From Acidobacteriaceae bacterium (lineage in GTDB: Bacteria; Acidobacteriota; Terriglobia; Terriglobales; Acidobacteriaceae), in the NCBI GenBank assembly GCA_003151335.1, contig PLXE01000108.1, positions 62,001 to 126,000 on the forward strand: 64,000 nucleotides of DNA. Direction: 5' to 3'. A model generated the notes under the pieces. That model saw only the letters and a list, made by a program, of their open reading frames with translations. It did no database searches and was not told the DNA's origin. Shown here one piece after another: positions 34,841 to 45,716 of the stretch. The position numbers were made by a program, and so were the translations under genes. Every line of letters starts with the position of its first letter. Positions within the stretch are counted from its first letter, which is position 1.

Positions 34841-35621
34841 ATCGCTCTTCCACACGCAACTGACGCTTGGCTTTGCCCAGGCTGGCATCGCCTCGGTGCT
34901 GGCTTTGGCCGTTGTCCTGCTGGCGCGACGCCGCAACATTCATCTGGAAAGTGATGCCGCGATTGCGCTGCTGCGCGGCATTGTCCAGATTGTCGCCGTG
35001 GGATCGATCCTGGCCCTGCTGCTGAAGAGCCCGCGCTGGACCAGTGTCTTTCTGCTGACCGGCATGATCATTGCGGCGGGTTCGATCTCGGCCAAACGCG
35101 CCAAGAACATTCCGGGCGCGCGCAAGGTGTCCACATATTCGATTGCCGCCGGGGCTGGGTTGGTCACCGCCGTCATGACCTGGGCCGGAGTGATCGATAC
35201 CGCCATCACTTCGCTCATCCCCGTGGGCAGCATGATCATTGCCAATGCCATGAACACCAACGGACTGGCATTGAACCGCTTTCGCTCGGAAGTTCTGGCC
35301 CACGCTGGCGAGATCGAGACCGCTCTGGCGCTAGGCGCAGCACCCGAGCACACCGTCGCCAGCTACGCCGAGTCGAGCATCCACGCGTCGCTGATTCCGG
35401 CAATCGACAACCTGCGCTCGCTGGGCATTGTGTGGATTCCCGGGCTGATGACCGGCATGTTGCTCTCCGGCGCTGACCCGCTGTACGCGGCCATCTACCA
35501 GTTCGTAGTGATCGCTATGATCCTGGCGTCGTCGGGGCTGACTTCTCTGCTGAGCACGATGATGATCCGCAACCACGCGTTCTCGGCAGCGGAACAGTTG
35601 GTGCTGAAAAGCAGTGGTTAG
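34833..35621 (+). CDS. fetB: FetB-like iron export permease (UPF0014)
   Basis: A 262-residue integral membrane protein of the FetB/YbbM family with about seven hydrophobic segments. The conserved ALRGIVQ-like AIALLRGIVQIVAVGSILALLL, GSMIIANAMNTNGLALNRF and WIPGLMTGMLLSGADPLYAAIYQ blocks are present. Start is GTG 34833, preceded by GGAGG and overlapping fetA by 8 bases. The TAG stop codon (35619-35621) overlaps by two bases the left terminal repeat of the palindromic element at 35620-35822, so the element lies flush against the end of the gene. Confidence 0.9.
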   Translation: MLKSLFHTQLTLGFAQAGIASVLALAVVLLARRRNIHLESDAAIALLRGIVQIVAVGSILALLLKSPRWTSVFLLTGMIIAAGSISAKRAKNIPGARKVSTYSIAAGAGLVTAVMTWAGVIDTAITSLIPVGSMIIANAMNTNGLALNRFRSEVLAHAGEIETALALGAAPEHTVASYAESSIHASLIPAIDNLRSLGIVWIPGLMTGMLLSGADPLYAAIYQFVVIAMILASSGLTSLLSTMMIRNHAFSAAEQLVLKSSG

Positions 35622-35822
35622 AGCAGTTCCGGGATTGGTGTATCCGCCCGCACGGGTAGTGCGGCGCTTCAGCGCCGCGTTCGCCGGGCCCAAACGCCTC
35701 GCTTAAGCCGCTGAGGTCTTCGACCTCAGCGGCTTAAGCAATTTTTCTTCTTGCGCTTTACGCGGGCCTGAAGGCCCGCACTACCCGTGCAAACCGGACA
35801 CATCTATTGCGGAACTGCTCTA
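35620..35822. repeat. 203-bp palindromic element with 13-bp terminal inverted repeats
   Basis: TAGAGCAGTTCCG (35620-35632) and CGGAACTGCTCTA (35810-35822) are exact inverted repeats. Nested inside are the pair GCACGGGTAGTGCGG and CCGCACTACCCGTGC, and hairpins based on GCGGCGCTTCAGCGCCGC, a central CTGAGGTC/GACCTCAG, and GCGGGCCTGAAGGCCCGC. It resembles a non-autonomous mobile element. A further 13-bp hairpin pair, AGTGGATAGTGGA (35822-35834) and its complement (35869-35881), follows immediately. Confidence 0.7.
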
Positions 35823-35911
35823 GTGGATAGTGGATAGTGGTTAGTTAACAGCTTGGCGCGAAACTCGATCCACTATCCACTGGCCTCAAGGCCGAATTTA
35901 TGCGACAGCTA

Positions 35912-36496
35912 CTATTTCGCGGCCATCGCTTTGGCCTGGTCGAGGGCGAGATTCACCTCCAGAACATTGACCCGCGGCTCACCCAGCAATCCCCAGGTTC
36001 GCTGCTCGGTATGCTGCTGAATAATCTGCCGCACCTGGCTTTCGCTCAAACCGCGCTCGCGGGTGATGCGCGGCACCTGAAACTCCGCTCCCGCGGGCGA
36101 GACATCGGGATCCAGCCCTGACGCGGAGGTCGTCACCAGGTCCACCGGAACCGGCTGCCCAGGGTTTTCCGCCTGCAGGCGCGCAATATCAGCCTTCACG
36201 CGATCGATCAAATGCTGGTTCGTCGGACCCAGATTCGATCCGCCGGAGTTTGCTGCATCGTAGCCGTTTCCCGCCCCCGCCGCCGATAACCGCGAGTGCA
36301 GGTATCCCGGCCCGACAAAAGCTTGCCCGATAATCCGCGAACCGATGACTTGACCATTGCGCGACACGAGCTGCCCGTTGGCCTTGTCGCGAAACAGCAG
36401 TTGGGCCAGCCCCGTAACCACCAGGGGATAAATGAGCCCCAGCAGCACGGTGGTGACGATGGTCATCAGGATTGCAATCTTAAGATTCTGTTTCAT
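35912..36496 (-). CDS. kdpC: K+-transporting ATPase subunit C
   Basis: A 194-residue KdpC, which stabilises nucleotide binding by KdpB in the high-affinity potassium pump. One N-terminal transmembrane helix (ILMTIVTTVLLGLIYPLVVTGLAQ, about residues 9-32) is followed by the soluble domain with conserved IGQAFVGPGYLHSRLSAAG, VTTSASGLDPDVSP and the VNVLEVNLALD tail. Last gene of kdpFABC. No kdpD or kdpE follows; the region downstream holds repeats and the convergent fetB. Confidence 0.95.
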   Translation of the reverse strand: MKQNLKIAILMTIVTTVLLGLIYPLVVTGLAQLLFRDKANGQLVSRNGQVIGSRIIGQAFVGPGYLHSRLSAAGAGNGYDAANSGGSNLGPTNQHLIDRVKADIARLQAENPGQPVPVDLVTTSASGLDPDVSPAGAEFQVPRITRERGLSESQVRQIIQQHTEQRTWGLLGEPRVNVLEVNLALDQAKAMAAK

Positions 36497-36508
36497 AGCT
36501 TTCTGCCT

Positions 36509-38542
<2,034 letters not shown>

Positions 38543-38553
38543 GTTGAAAAGCC

Positions 38554-40353
38554 TCAGAACGTCTTGCCTGCTGCCAGCAGCAGGTGCTCAAGGATTGGTC
38601 CCAGGCTGAGCGCCGGGAAAAACGTTAACGCGCCGACGATCAGGATCACGCCGATCAGAAGCACGGTGAAAAGCGGTGTAGTCACCGGAAACGTTCCCAG
38701 TGACGGCGGAACATATTTCTTCTGGGCCAGATTGCCGGCGATCGCCAGCATCGGGATCATCATCAGGAACCGCCCGATCAACATGTCGAACCCCATGGTC
38801 GTGTTGTACCAGAGCGTGTTGGCACTGAGCCCGCCAAATGCAGAGCCGTTGTTGCCAGCCCCGGAAACAAACGCGTACAACATCTGGCTGAATCCGTGCG
38901 GCCCAGGATTGGAGATTGCTGACGTGCCAAAACCATTGATCGATGAAATTCCGGTGAATATCAAAATCACGAGTGGAAAGACGAGCGCCACCAGCATGGC
39001 CATCTTCACGTCGTAGGCTTCGATCTTCTTGCCGAGATATTCCGGCGTTCGGCCTACCATCAGTCCGGCGATGAACACGGTCAGCACGACGTAGATCAGA
39101 ATGCCGTACAAGCCGGAGCCTACCCCGCCGAATATAACTTCGCTCAACATGATATTGACCAAGGGCACCATTCCGCCCAGGGGCATAAAGGAGTCGTGCC
39201 ATCCGTTGATGGCCCCGCAGCTCGCGTCGGTGGTGACGGTGGCAAATAGCGCGGAGTTGGTAATGCCGAAGCGGACCTCTTTGCCTTCCATGTTGCCGCC
39301 CGGCTGGGTCGCAGTCGCCTGCTGATTCACGCCGGCCAGAAGCGGATTACCACGGGCTTCAGCCCAGTAGGCAACCGTTACGCCCACCAGGAACAGGATC
39401 GCCATGGCGGCCCACACCGCCCATCCGTGGCGTTGCGAGCCAGCCATGCGCCCCAGCGTGTAGGTCAATCCTGCACCAATCGTAAAGATGGCGAACATCT
39501 CGAGCAGGTTGGAGAAAGGAGTCGGGTTCTCAAACGGGTGAGCGCTATTGGCATTAAAGAATCCGCCGCCATTGGTGCCGAATTCCTTGATGATCTCCTG
39601 CGACGCCACCGGCCCTTGCGCGATGGTTTGGGTGGTGACTGTATCCATCACCGGCTTGCCCTTGGCGTCCACTGCCGGCTTGCCGTCAGCGCCCACATGC
39701 TGGACTTGCTGCGGTTCAAGCAACTTCACCGTGTCGTAAGGCCTCAGGTTCTGGACGACGCCTTGCGAGACCAGCACCAGCGCTCCGACGATACAGAACG
39801 GCAACAGGACCCACAGGCACGAGCGGACCATGTCCACCCAGAAGTTTCCGATGGTCTGCATCTGGCGGCGCGCAATGCCGCGAATAAAGGCAATCGCCAG
39901 CGCAATACCGGTCGCGGCCGAAGCAAAGTTGTGGAAGGCCAGGCCGGCCATCTGGGTGAAATAGCTCATCGTGGACTCACCCGAGTAGGCCTGCCAGTTG
40001 GTGTTGGTGGTAAACGACGCTGCCGTATTGAATGCCAAATGCTCCGGCGTTACCCCGGCGAACTTCTGCGGGTTGAAGGGAAGATGTCCCTGCACGCGCT
40101 GCATCAGGTACAGCAGCAGCATGGATACCGCGCTGAACAGCAGCATGGCGAAGGCGTACTCGGTCCAGCGCATGTCATGATTTTCGTCAACGCCGGTCAG
40201 CCGGTAGATCAGCCGCTCGATTGGCCGCAGCACCGGGTCCATGAAGGTCCGCTCGCGATTGAACACCCGCGTCATAAACACGCCCATGGGCTTAGTGACG
40301 GCGAGGATCAGCGCGAGAAATATGACGATTTGAAGCCATCCATTGGCGGTCAT
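38554..40353 (-). CDS. kdpA: K+-transporting ATPase channel subunit A
   Basis: A 599-residue KdpA, the potassium-selective channel-like subunit. The four filter-type segments are readable: [46 protein letters not shown] and [13 protein letters not shown]. It starts one base after the kdpF stop. The length is slightly above Escherichia coli KdpA (557), mainly through an insert around residues 200-225 between the early helices. Confidence 0.97.
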   Translation of the reverse strand: MTANGWLQIVIFLALILAVTKPMGVFMTRVFNRERTFMDPVLRPIERLIYRLTGVDENHDMRWTEYAFAMLLFSAVSMLLLYLMQRVQGHLPFNPQKFAGVTPEHLAFNTAASFTTNTNWQAYSGESTMSYFTQMAGLAFHNFASAATGIALAIAFIRGIARRQMQTIGNFWVDMVRSCLWVLLPFCIVGALVLVSQGVVQNLRPYDTVKLLEPQQVQHVGADGKPAVDAKGKPVMDTVTTQTIAQGPVASQEIIKEFGTNGGGFFNANSAHPFENPTPFSNLLEMFAIFTIGAGLTYTLGRMAGSQRHGWAVWAAMAILFLVGVTVAYWAEARGNPLLAGVNQQATATQPGGNMEGKEVRFGITNSALFATVTTDASCGAINGWHDSFMPLGGMVPLVNIMLSEVIFGGVGSGLYGILIYVVLTVFIAGLMVGRTPEYLGKKIEAYDVKMAMLVALVFPLVILIFTGISSINGFGTSAISNPGPHGFSQMLYAFVSGAGNNGSAFGGLSANTLWYNTTMGFDMLIGRFLMMIPMLAIAGNLAQKKYVPPSLGTFPVTTPLFTVLLIGVILIVGALTFFPALSLGPILEHLLLAAGKTF

Positions 40354-40354
40354 G

Positions 40355-40444
40355 TCAGAATTTCTCCGGACGCAAGAGTGCGTAGAAGAGGTAAATCATC
40401 ATCAACGCGCAGATTGCCAGCATGATGGTTGATTCGGTGTGCAT
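40355..40444 (-). CDS. kdpF: K+-transporting ATPase subunit F
   Basis: A 29-residue single-helix peptide: [20 protein letters not shown] then ALLRPEKF. The [12 protein letters not shown] ending is the KdpF hallmark. KdpF is a lipid-like stabiliser of the KdpABC complex. AGGGG precedes the ATG at 40444, and the stop is one base from the kdpA start. It is too short for usual gene calling. Confidence 0.92.
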   Translation of the reverse strand: MHTESTIMLAICALMMIYLFYALLRPEKF

Positions 40445-40453
40445 AGTTCCCCT

Positions 40454-40540
40454 TTACTTCATGCGCTCGCAGAAGTGGACATAGCCCAGCGACAGGGCGA
40501 AGAAAGCAATCGTGATTGCGACATATACGAGGTCTTGCAT
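40454..40540 (-). CDS. 28-residue membrane peptide preceding kdpF
   Basis: The peptide begins MQDLVYVAITIAFFALSLGY and ends VHFCERMK. It is a single hydrophobic helix with a charged C-terminus. CAGGAG lies 6 bases before ATG 40540, and kdpF starts 9 bases after its stop. Similar MQDL-type mini-proteins sit upstream of kdpF in other genomes, to my recollection, which supports a conserved but uncharacterised Kdp-associated peptide. Confidence 0.75.
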   Translation of the reverse strand: MQDLVYVAITIAFFALSLGYVHFCERMK

Positions 40541-40565
40541 ATTCATCTCCTGAATCCCGCGCGTC

Positions 40566-42062
40566 CTACCATGGCCCCTGTTTACGGCCAAACCACCAGA
40601 TGACACCCATGGTCGCCGTGTTCTGGTCCTTAGAAAAAACGTTTTGCGTGCTGGTGAGGAAGATCGGATGGTTGGACCAATCGCGCCGGTATTCGTACTT
40701 CATTTCAAATCCGTTTGCCAATGTGAAGTCGTAGGTCGCCGTGAACTCCTTCAGCGCCTCGGTCACTCCGCTGAAGAGCCCGCCACGGTCGGAGAGGTAC
40801 TCTCCGCGACCAGCGAGATACGTCCTGGGCGTGAGCTGATATTTTGCCCAACCGGCGCCGCCCGTGGTGTGTGCCGGAGCCGAGGATTGGCCGGGTCCCG
40901 CGTTGGCCCACAAGCGCTGGATCACGTAGTCGCCTTCCAGTTGTAACGTCAGCTTCGGCGTGGTCTGCCACGTCACGTAGCTGTCGAAGATGTGCAACTT
41001 CCCGTCCGGCGCAGGACTGATCTTCTGGAAGCACAACCCGGGCTGCACCGGGACTGGGCCGCAAGTAGAAACCGGCGTCGCATCAGGGTTTTCCTGGCCG
41101 AAGTAGTAATTCACCGTCCAGCTGACATTCTTGGTTGGCGTGAGGACAAAACCAAACATCTCGTCCTTGAAGCCATTGGTAGGCTCAGTCTGGTTGGTTC
41201 CGTTCACGATCCAGTAGTTCAAGGCCAACTTCTTGTTGATCGCATATTGTGCGCGGATACCCATGTGATAGAACGGCAAAAAGTAGAACCAGTACCCGCG
41301 CGAATAGTTCATCTGGAACTGAGTGTAGTTTCCTTCCGCCCCCAGCGAGCTGGCCCACTTCCCAAAATCCACCGTAAGACCGCTGCCGACGGGCACGACG
41401 TAAGTGCCGTAGGCCTGGAAGATATTGCGGTAGATATTGGGGCGCGGTTCGTTGAGGGGGTTTCCCTGCAAGGTAGCCGTGGCCTGTCCAAATTGCAGAT
41501 CCAGGCGCGCTCCATAGCGGCGGCCGGCAGCGACATCAGGAGCCCGCTCAAAGATGAGCGCGGCCTGGTTCAAGCTAAAGGCGTTGCTGCTGACATCATA
41601 GGCGCGTAGAAGATTCACCCGTCCGACCGGCCGGTTGAAATTCCAGTCATAATATCCGTCAATTGAGACATTGATCGTAGTTCCCTTCAGGTAGTCGAGC
41701 ACACTGCGATCATCCGCCGATAACAGCGCACTTGTCTGTGACGGCGATGCGCTTTTTGCGACGCTATCTGCCGTGCTGTGAGCGGAATCGTCGGCTGAGG
41801 AAGCCGCAGCCAGCCTCGACGCCGAATTCGTGGACTGCATGTCCTTCATCTGTGCCTTCAACTGCTGCACCTCAGATTCCAGGTCCGCGAGATGTTGTTG
41901 CAGCCGCTCCATGGTTTGTGCAGGTACCGTCACAGTCTCCGCCGATTGGGCTTTGGTTTCCACCTGTTGTGCTTGAACCGGCACAAAGCAGGCCAATGCA
42001 ACACTCATTGGGAGGAACATTGCTATAAATTGCTCAACGCTTCTATCGATCGCTCTGAACAT
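40566..42062 (-). CDS. Outer-membrane beta-barrel porin (OmpL/BBP2-like), kdp-linked
   Basis: A 498-residue outer-membrane protein. ATG 42062 has AGAGGTGG upstream and opens a signal peptide ending PVQAQ at about residue 32. A coiled coil (MERLQQHLADLESEVQQLKAQMKD) and a Ser/Ala/Asp linker follow, then a barrel of about 360 residues with alternating aromatic strands (INVSIDGYYDWNFNRPVGRVN) and a terminal strand TMGVIWWFGRKQGPW. It fits the putative beta-barrel porin-2 family. The 25-base gap to the kdp mini-protein suggests one transcript with kdpFABC, so it may be the outer-membrane route for K+. Confidence 0.85.
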   Translation of the reverse strand: MFRAIDRSVEQFIAMFLPMSVALACFVPVQAQQVETKAQSAETVTVPAQTMERLQQHLADLESEVQQLKAQMKDMQSTNSASRLAAASSADDSAHSTADSVAKSASPSQTSALLSADDRSVLDYLKGTTINVSIDGYYDWNFNRPVGRVNLLRAYDVSSNAFSLNQAALIFERAPDVAAGRRYGARLDLQFGQATATLQGNPLNEPRPNIYRNIFQAYGTYVVPVGSGLTVDFGKWASSLGAEGNYTQFQMNYSRGYWFYFLPFYHMGIRAQYAINKKLALNYWIVNGTNQTEPTNGFKDEMFGFVLTPTKNVSWTVNYYFGQENPDATPVSTCGPVPVQPGLCFQKISPAPDGKLHIFDSYVTWQTTPKLTLQLEGDYVIQRLWANAGPGQSSAPAHTTGGAGWAKYQLTPRTYLAGRGEYLSDRGGLFSGVTEALKEFTATYDFTLANGFEMKYEYRRDWSNHPIFLTSTQNVFSKDQNTATMGVIWWFGRKQGPW

Positions 42063-42100
42063 CTGGCCACCTCTTGCACGACACCGTAAACTTTGCACCT

Positions 42101-42202
42101 CGGAGTCGCCAGAGATGACCGGTTAATTGCTCTCAACCGCTTGCCACCAAAATCGGCCCCGGAGATAAAACATCAGCATTCATGAACAGCGGTTGATTTC
42201 CA
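42101..42202 (-). promoter_or_regulatory. Module A, copy 1 (upstream of porin 1 and kdp)
   Basis: A conserved block containing CGGAGTCGCCAG, GATGACCGGTTAATT, TGCCACCAAAA and GATTTCCAG. Its edge is 39 bases from the porin start. The second copy is 41 bases from the DUF2254 start. Equal spacing to two unrelated genes suggests a shared promoter or operator, with the near-palindrome TGACCGGTTA as a possible binding site. Confidence 0.55.
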
Positions 42203-42235
42203 GCCGTGTTACCAATTAGGATTGGAGCATTCCGC

Positions 42236-42276
42236 CCATAAGTCCCGGCTAAAGAATTCATAAGTGTTTCGTAAAG
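42236..42276 (-). promoter_or_regulatory. Module B, copy 1: four 7-mers with 11-bp period
   Basis: Read on the minus strand, TTTACGA, CTTATGA, TTTAGCC and CTTATGG start exactly 11 bases apart (consensus YTTAYGR). The 7+4 spacing is that of OmpR/PhoB-family response regulator sites. It lies about 175-215 bases upstream of the porin 1 start. KdpE is one candidate, but no kdpDE is in the window. Confidence 0.55.
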
Positions 42277-42398
42277 ACCAGAACGGGAAATTGGTGAGCG
42301 ATGTAGAGACCAGGCAGCCGTGCTGACGGCCTTACGGCTGCTAACCGCTGGGGGCGACCGAATTCATTGGTAGCCGCATCACCCCCCCGCCAGCTGTT

Positions 42399-43733
42399 CT
42401 AATCCATAGCTGCGAGATCGCACCTGAGGCTCTCCAGCGCAGCCTGGCGAGCGCGCAACTCTCGCAGCTCCTCTTCGCCGAGCTTTTCGGCGCAGCCGGC
42501 CACTGTCCGCATTCCGTGCTCGACCAGTATCTGGCGGAACTCCGGATCGGGCGTCGAGGCGGCGATGTCACCAAGGGCCCGCAGCAACCGCAAGCTAACC
42601 GCCACGTCCGTCTTCGCATACATGCGAATCTGCTCAAAGGCTGCCTCCAGCAGGCGCTCGAAATGGATCCATGCAATGCTGGCGCGAACGATGCCCGGCG
42701 GATCAAACAGCAGTTCCTCGGGCGGCTCTCGGGACGCGAAGCGGATCAGAATGCGGCTCAACTGATCGACGCAGGTGATAGCGGTGGTAGGGTCGTTGAC
42801 GGCGGGCGAGATCGCCTTCAACGCCACATCGACAATCTGCAGGACGCCAAACTCCACATCCTGCTGCAACGTTCTAGTCGGGCCGCAATCGAACGCGGCA
42901 AGCAGTTCGGAGGTTCCTTCGGGGGGCAGACGGTCCCCCTTTGAGACCATCATCAGCGGGATGCCCGCCGGAACGAAGTGGCCGACCCTCCGCAGAACGC
43001 GGATACTGACGTGATAGTGCTTCGCAACGGCGACCAGGCGTCGCTTATCGACGAAGCGGATGTAGCCGGAAACATTGCTCAAGACGGCCACCTCGCTCGG
43101 GTTGGGTCGGAGCGGTGCGGCATCCTTCATGCGAGTCGGCTGGTGCGGCCGGGGCATCATTTCGTCGATCATGGTTTCGGTTTCTTCCGCGATTCGGTCG
43201 ACGATGTGATTGACACTGATGGCCTGCGAGATGTGGTGAATGAAAAAGAGCAGCAAGCCGACGCAGACTATCGCTAGCACCATTGCTCCCAGGACGGTGG
43301 CCACTGGAGCGAAAGGGTGAGGAAACGAACGTGCCGCCGGAAGCGCCGCCATGCAGTAGGAGAAAGTGCCAAGGAAGATGCCGAGCGTCCATTGCGTCAC
43401 GCGGTCCCGGGAAAAGCTGACGATGATGCGCGGGGAGAACTGCATCGATGCCAGGGTGAGCGTCATCAACAGGATGGCGAACACGATGGACACCACCGTC
43501 ATGATGGAGCCGGCGATGCCCGCCAGAATGACCTGGGCAACTTGCGGGTCGGCGTGCGAGGGGAACAGGGTGGAGGGCACCCAGGCGCTGACGGCCGGAT
43601 ATTCCTCTTCCAACCACGACAGCAATGCGCCCGCGCAACCCAGCGACAGCGCAATGGTGAGCGGGCGAACCAAAAAGCCGCCACGCAGGTTGTACATAGC
43701 GTGGCGAAGCAACAAAGGCAGACTTTTGCTCAC
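42399..43733 (-). CDS. DUF2254 family membrane protein
   Basis: A 444-residue protein with four N-terminal hydrophobic segments (among them PLTIALSLGCAGALLSWL, ILAGIAGSIMTVVSIVFAILLMTL and TVLGAMVLAIVCVGLLLFFIHHI) and a large soluble C-terminal half (from about residue 180). The SMQFSPRIIVSFSRDRVTQWTLG and ISPAVNDPTTAITCVDQL motifs mark the DUF2254 family, whose function is unestablished; a channel-like role is only a suggestion. Start is GTG 43733, with GAGAGA upstream and the same distance to module A as in porin 1. An alternative TTG lies at 43751. Confidence 0.85.
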   Translation of the reverse strand: MSKSLPLLLRHAMYNLRGGFLVRPLTIALSLGCAGALLSWLEEEYPAVSAWVPSTLFPSHADPQVAQVILAGIAGSIMTVVSIVFAILLMTLTLASMQFSPRIIVSFSRDRVTQWTLGIFLGTFSYCMAALPAARSFPHPFAPVATVLGAMVLAIVCVGLLLFFIHHISQAISVNHIVDRIAEETETMIDEMMPRPHQPTRMKDAAPLRPNPSEVAVLSNVSGYIRFVDKRRLVAVAKHYHVSIRVLRRVGHFVPAGIPLMMVSKGDRLPPEGTSELLAAFDCGPTRTLQQDVEFGVLQIVDVALKAISPAVNDPTTAITCVDQLSRILIRFASREPPEELLFDPPGIVRASIAWIHFERLLEAAFEQIRMYAKTDVAVSLRLLRALGDIAASTPDPEFRQILVEHGMRTVAGCAEKLGEEELRELRARQAALESLRCDLAAMD

Positions 43734-43773
43734 GGTTCTCTCTCGGTTCAAGTCACCGTGGAAGTTTACATCG

Positions 43774-43856
43774 CGGAGTCGCCAGGGATGACCGGTTAAT
43801 TACTGCCAACCGACTGCCACCAAAACTGGGCTCCGGTGCTATCGGTCGATTTCCAG
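43774..43856 (-). promoter_or_regulatory. Module A, copy 2 (upstream of DUF2254)
   Basis: This copy matches 42101-42202, including CGGAGTCGCCAG, GATGACCGGTTAATT and TCGATTTCCAG, with small indels in the middle. It fills the gap between the porin 2 stop and the DUF2254 start. Confidence 0.55.
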
Positions 43857-43867
43857 ATCTGGAGTCC

Positions 43868-45670
43868 CTAGAACATTACCATCAGGGCCCCGGTCATTCG
43901 GTTCTCGCTATAGCGAAGATCAGGCGTGAAGCCCGTTACCACCGAGCCTGGCGCGCCCGTGTTGCCGCCCGGAGGCGTAATCCCACCTGGTCCGGAGAAG
44001 TACGGCACATTGGCCGCACGGTGGTTGTATTCCATGCGGAAGGTGACGTACTGGCTCGGCATGTAATCCACCGTGGCGGAAACATCCCATGCCTTGTAGG
44101 GATCGCCGGGATTCTCCGTGAAGTACGGTGTACCGGAGATCGCGGTGGCGCCGTTGATAGGCGGCAAGAGCACCAGGTAGCGGCCGGGATTGTTGATCTG
44201 GCCCCCGCCGATCGTCAGCCCATACAAATCTTTGTGAAACCACAGGCGGTTGTATAACATGTACCCAACAAAGCTCTGCTTCGGACCCTTGGCGGAATTA
44301 CCGGTGCAGCTCACGCCGCCGCCGTGCTCGCATCCCAGATCGCCGGTGAAGGAGAAGGCGGCCATATCGAGGAAGTGGGAAGGATTCTGGTAGTACTTGT
44401 ATTGCAGGCTGTCGTCGGTGTGGTACCGCACCCGCTTAGAGATGCCGAGTGCGTCCTCGCCCAGCATGTACTGATTGCCCAGAATCGAAAGCCGGCCATT
44501 GGGCCGCCAGAGGATCTGCGCGCCGATGCCCGGCCGGTTATTGAAGCGGCCATAGGCCTGCCATCCGTTCACCAGCCAGGGCTCGATTTTCAGGTGCTCA
44601 TTGGGGAAAATCTGTACGCGCATGCCATTGAAGAACCAGGGCGTGTTCGACGACACGTACGATGGCTGATAGGCCCAGTTGTCGAAGTTGTAGTAGCTGA
44701 ACAGGCCCACATACGACATGAAGATGCCGGCTTGAATATTGATCCCATCCATCACGTTGAGGTGGTAGCCGGCGTATGCCTCGGAGACATAGCGATAGGC
44801 ATCGGCAAGCTGCCATTGGCCGCGGGCCGGGCTGGCATCGTTGCGCGGTGTGGTCGTGGAATACATGCCGAACTGCGTCATCACCCGGGCTTGCACGTTG
44901 TCCCAGTGAAAATCGCCGCCCACCCCGAGCTGGGTCACCTGGAATTCGTTTGCCCGGAAGATTTCACTGGACCCGCCAATGGTGTCATCCTTGGGGTGCC
45001 TGAAGTCGTAAACATAATCCACATCGGCGCGAATTTCAGGGGTGAAGAACTTGGTGTCGAGTGGCACGTCTTTGATGCGGCTATTGCCGTTCAGCCAACT
45101 GAAGTCGGCGAAGGAAAACGGCGCCGGCTTCTCCGGTTTGCCGGGCTTGGCCTGCTGCTGCAAAGAACCTCCCGCCGGAGCTTGCGCGGCAGAACCGACC
45201 TCGGCGGTGGAATGCACTGCTGGTGCGCCGTCCGCCATCGTGGCGGGTTGTGCTTGCGCGTTGTGGCTGTTCAGCTCCGCCTCCAGTTGCTCGATGCGCT
45301 TCTGCATGGCATCCAGCTGCTTCTGTACAGCCGGCGAGACCTGCTCCTCGGCGGCGCTTGTTGGCGGGGCGGGCACGGCGCTGCTTTGCGCCTTCATCTG
45401 CGTCGCGGCGCCAACCAAACCCACCGCAAGCAACAGGGCTGTACTCTTCCGGCCATGGCTGGACAGGAATTCGGCCATCTGTTGTTCCAGATGGATCAGC
45501 GCCCGCCGCCCGGCTGCGGAGTCGACCGCCTCGGTCGTGCTTATCTTGCGGACGACTGGCGCCCGGCGTGATGTCCGATGAGAGCGTGTGCATTTGACCA
45601 GGAACCATACGAAGAACAACACACTGGCGACGCAAATCAGTAAGAAAACGGTCATGACTTCCTTCCCCAC
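43868..45670 (-). CDS. Outer-membrane beta-barrel porin (OmpL/BBP2-like)
   Basis: A 600-residue protein. An N-terminal hydrophobic segment MTVFLLICVASVLFFVWFLVK is followed by a basic stretch, and a second hydrophobic segment (TALLLAVGLVGAATQMKAQ, about residues 78-96) may be the true signal peptide. A coiled coil (VQKQLDAMQKRIEQLEAELNSH) then leads to a long beta-barrel with alternating aromatics and a final strand SENRMTGALMVMF ending in Phe, the usual BAM recognition end. It belongs to the porin-2 type like the kdp-linked porin but is clearly divergent. The start may lie further in, at the ATG before the second hydrophobic segment. Confidence 0.8.
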   Translation of the reverse strand: MGKEVMTVFLLICVASVLFFVWFLVKCTRSHRTSRRAPVVRKISTTEAVDSAAGRRALIHLEQQMAEFLSSHGRKSTALLLAVGLVGAATQMKAQSSAVPAPPTSAAEEQVSPAVQKQLDAMQKRIEQLEAELNSHNAQAQPATMADGAPAVHSTAEVGSAAQAPAGGSLQQQAKPGKPEKPAPFSFADFSWLNGNSRIKDVPLDTKFFTPEIRADVDYVYDFRHPKDDTIGGSSEIFRANEFQVTQLGVGGDFHWDNVQARVMTQFGMYSTTTPRNDASPARGQWQLADAYRYVSEAYAGYHLNVMDGINIQAGIFMSYVGLFSYYNFDNWAYQPSYVSSNTPWFFNGMRVQIFPNEHLKIEPWLVNGWQAYGRFNNRPGIGAQILWRPNGRLSILGNQYMLGEDALGISKRVRYHTDDSLQYKYYQNPSHFLDMAAFSFTGDLGCEHGGGVSCTGNSAKGPKQSFVGYMLYNRLWFHKDLYGLTIGGGQINNPGRYLVLLPPINGATAISGTPYFTENPGDPYKAWDVSATVDYMPSQYVTFRMEYNHRAANVPYFSGPGGITPPGGNTGAPGSVVTGFTPDLRYSENRMTGALMVMF

Positions 45671-45716
45671 ACCTGTTTCTGTGCGTGGTTACACCAGTAG
45701 GATTGGAGCACTTCGC

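Larger units (their letters stand above)
42063..42398. other. 336-base intergenic region carrying modules A and B
   Basis: No gene is supported here. Bases 42101-42202 (module A) match 43774-43856, and 42206-42276 (module B) match 45688-45757. GCAGCCGT (42314-42321) and ACGGCTGC (42334-42341) form a hairpin just downstream of the DUF2254 stop and may terminate that gene. Confidence 0.7.
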
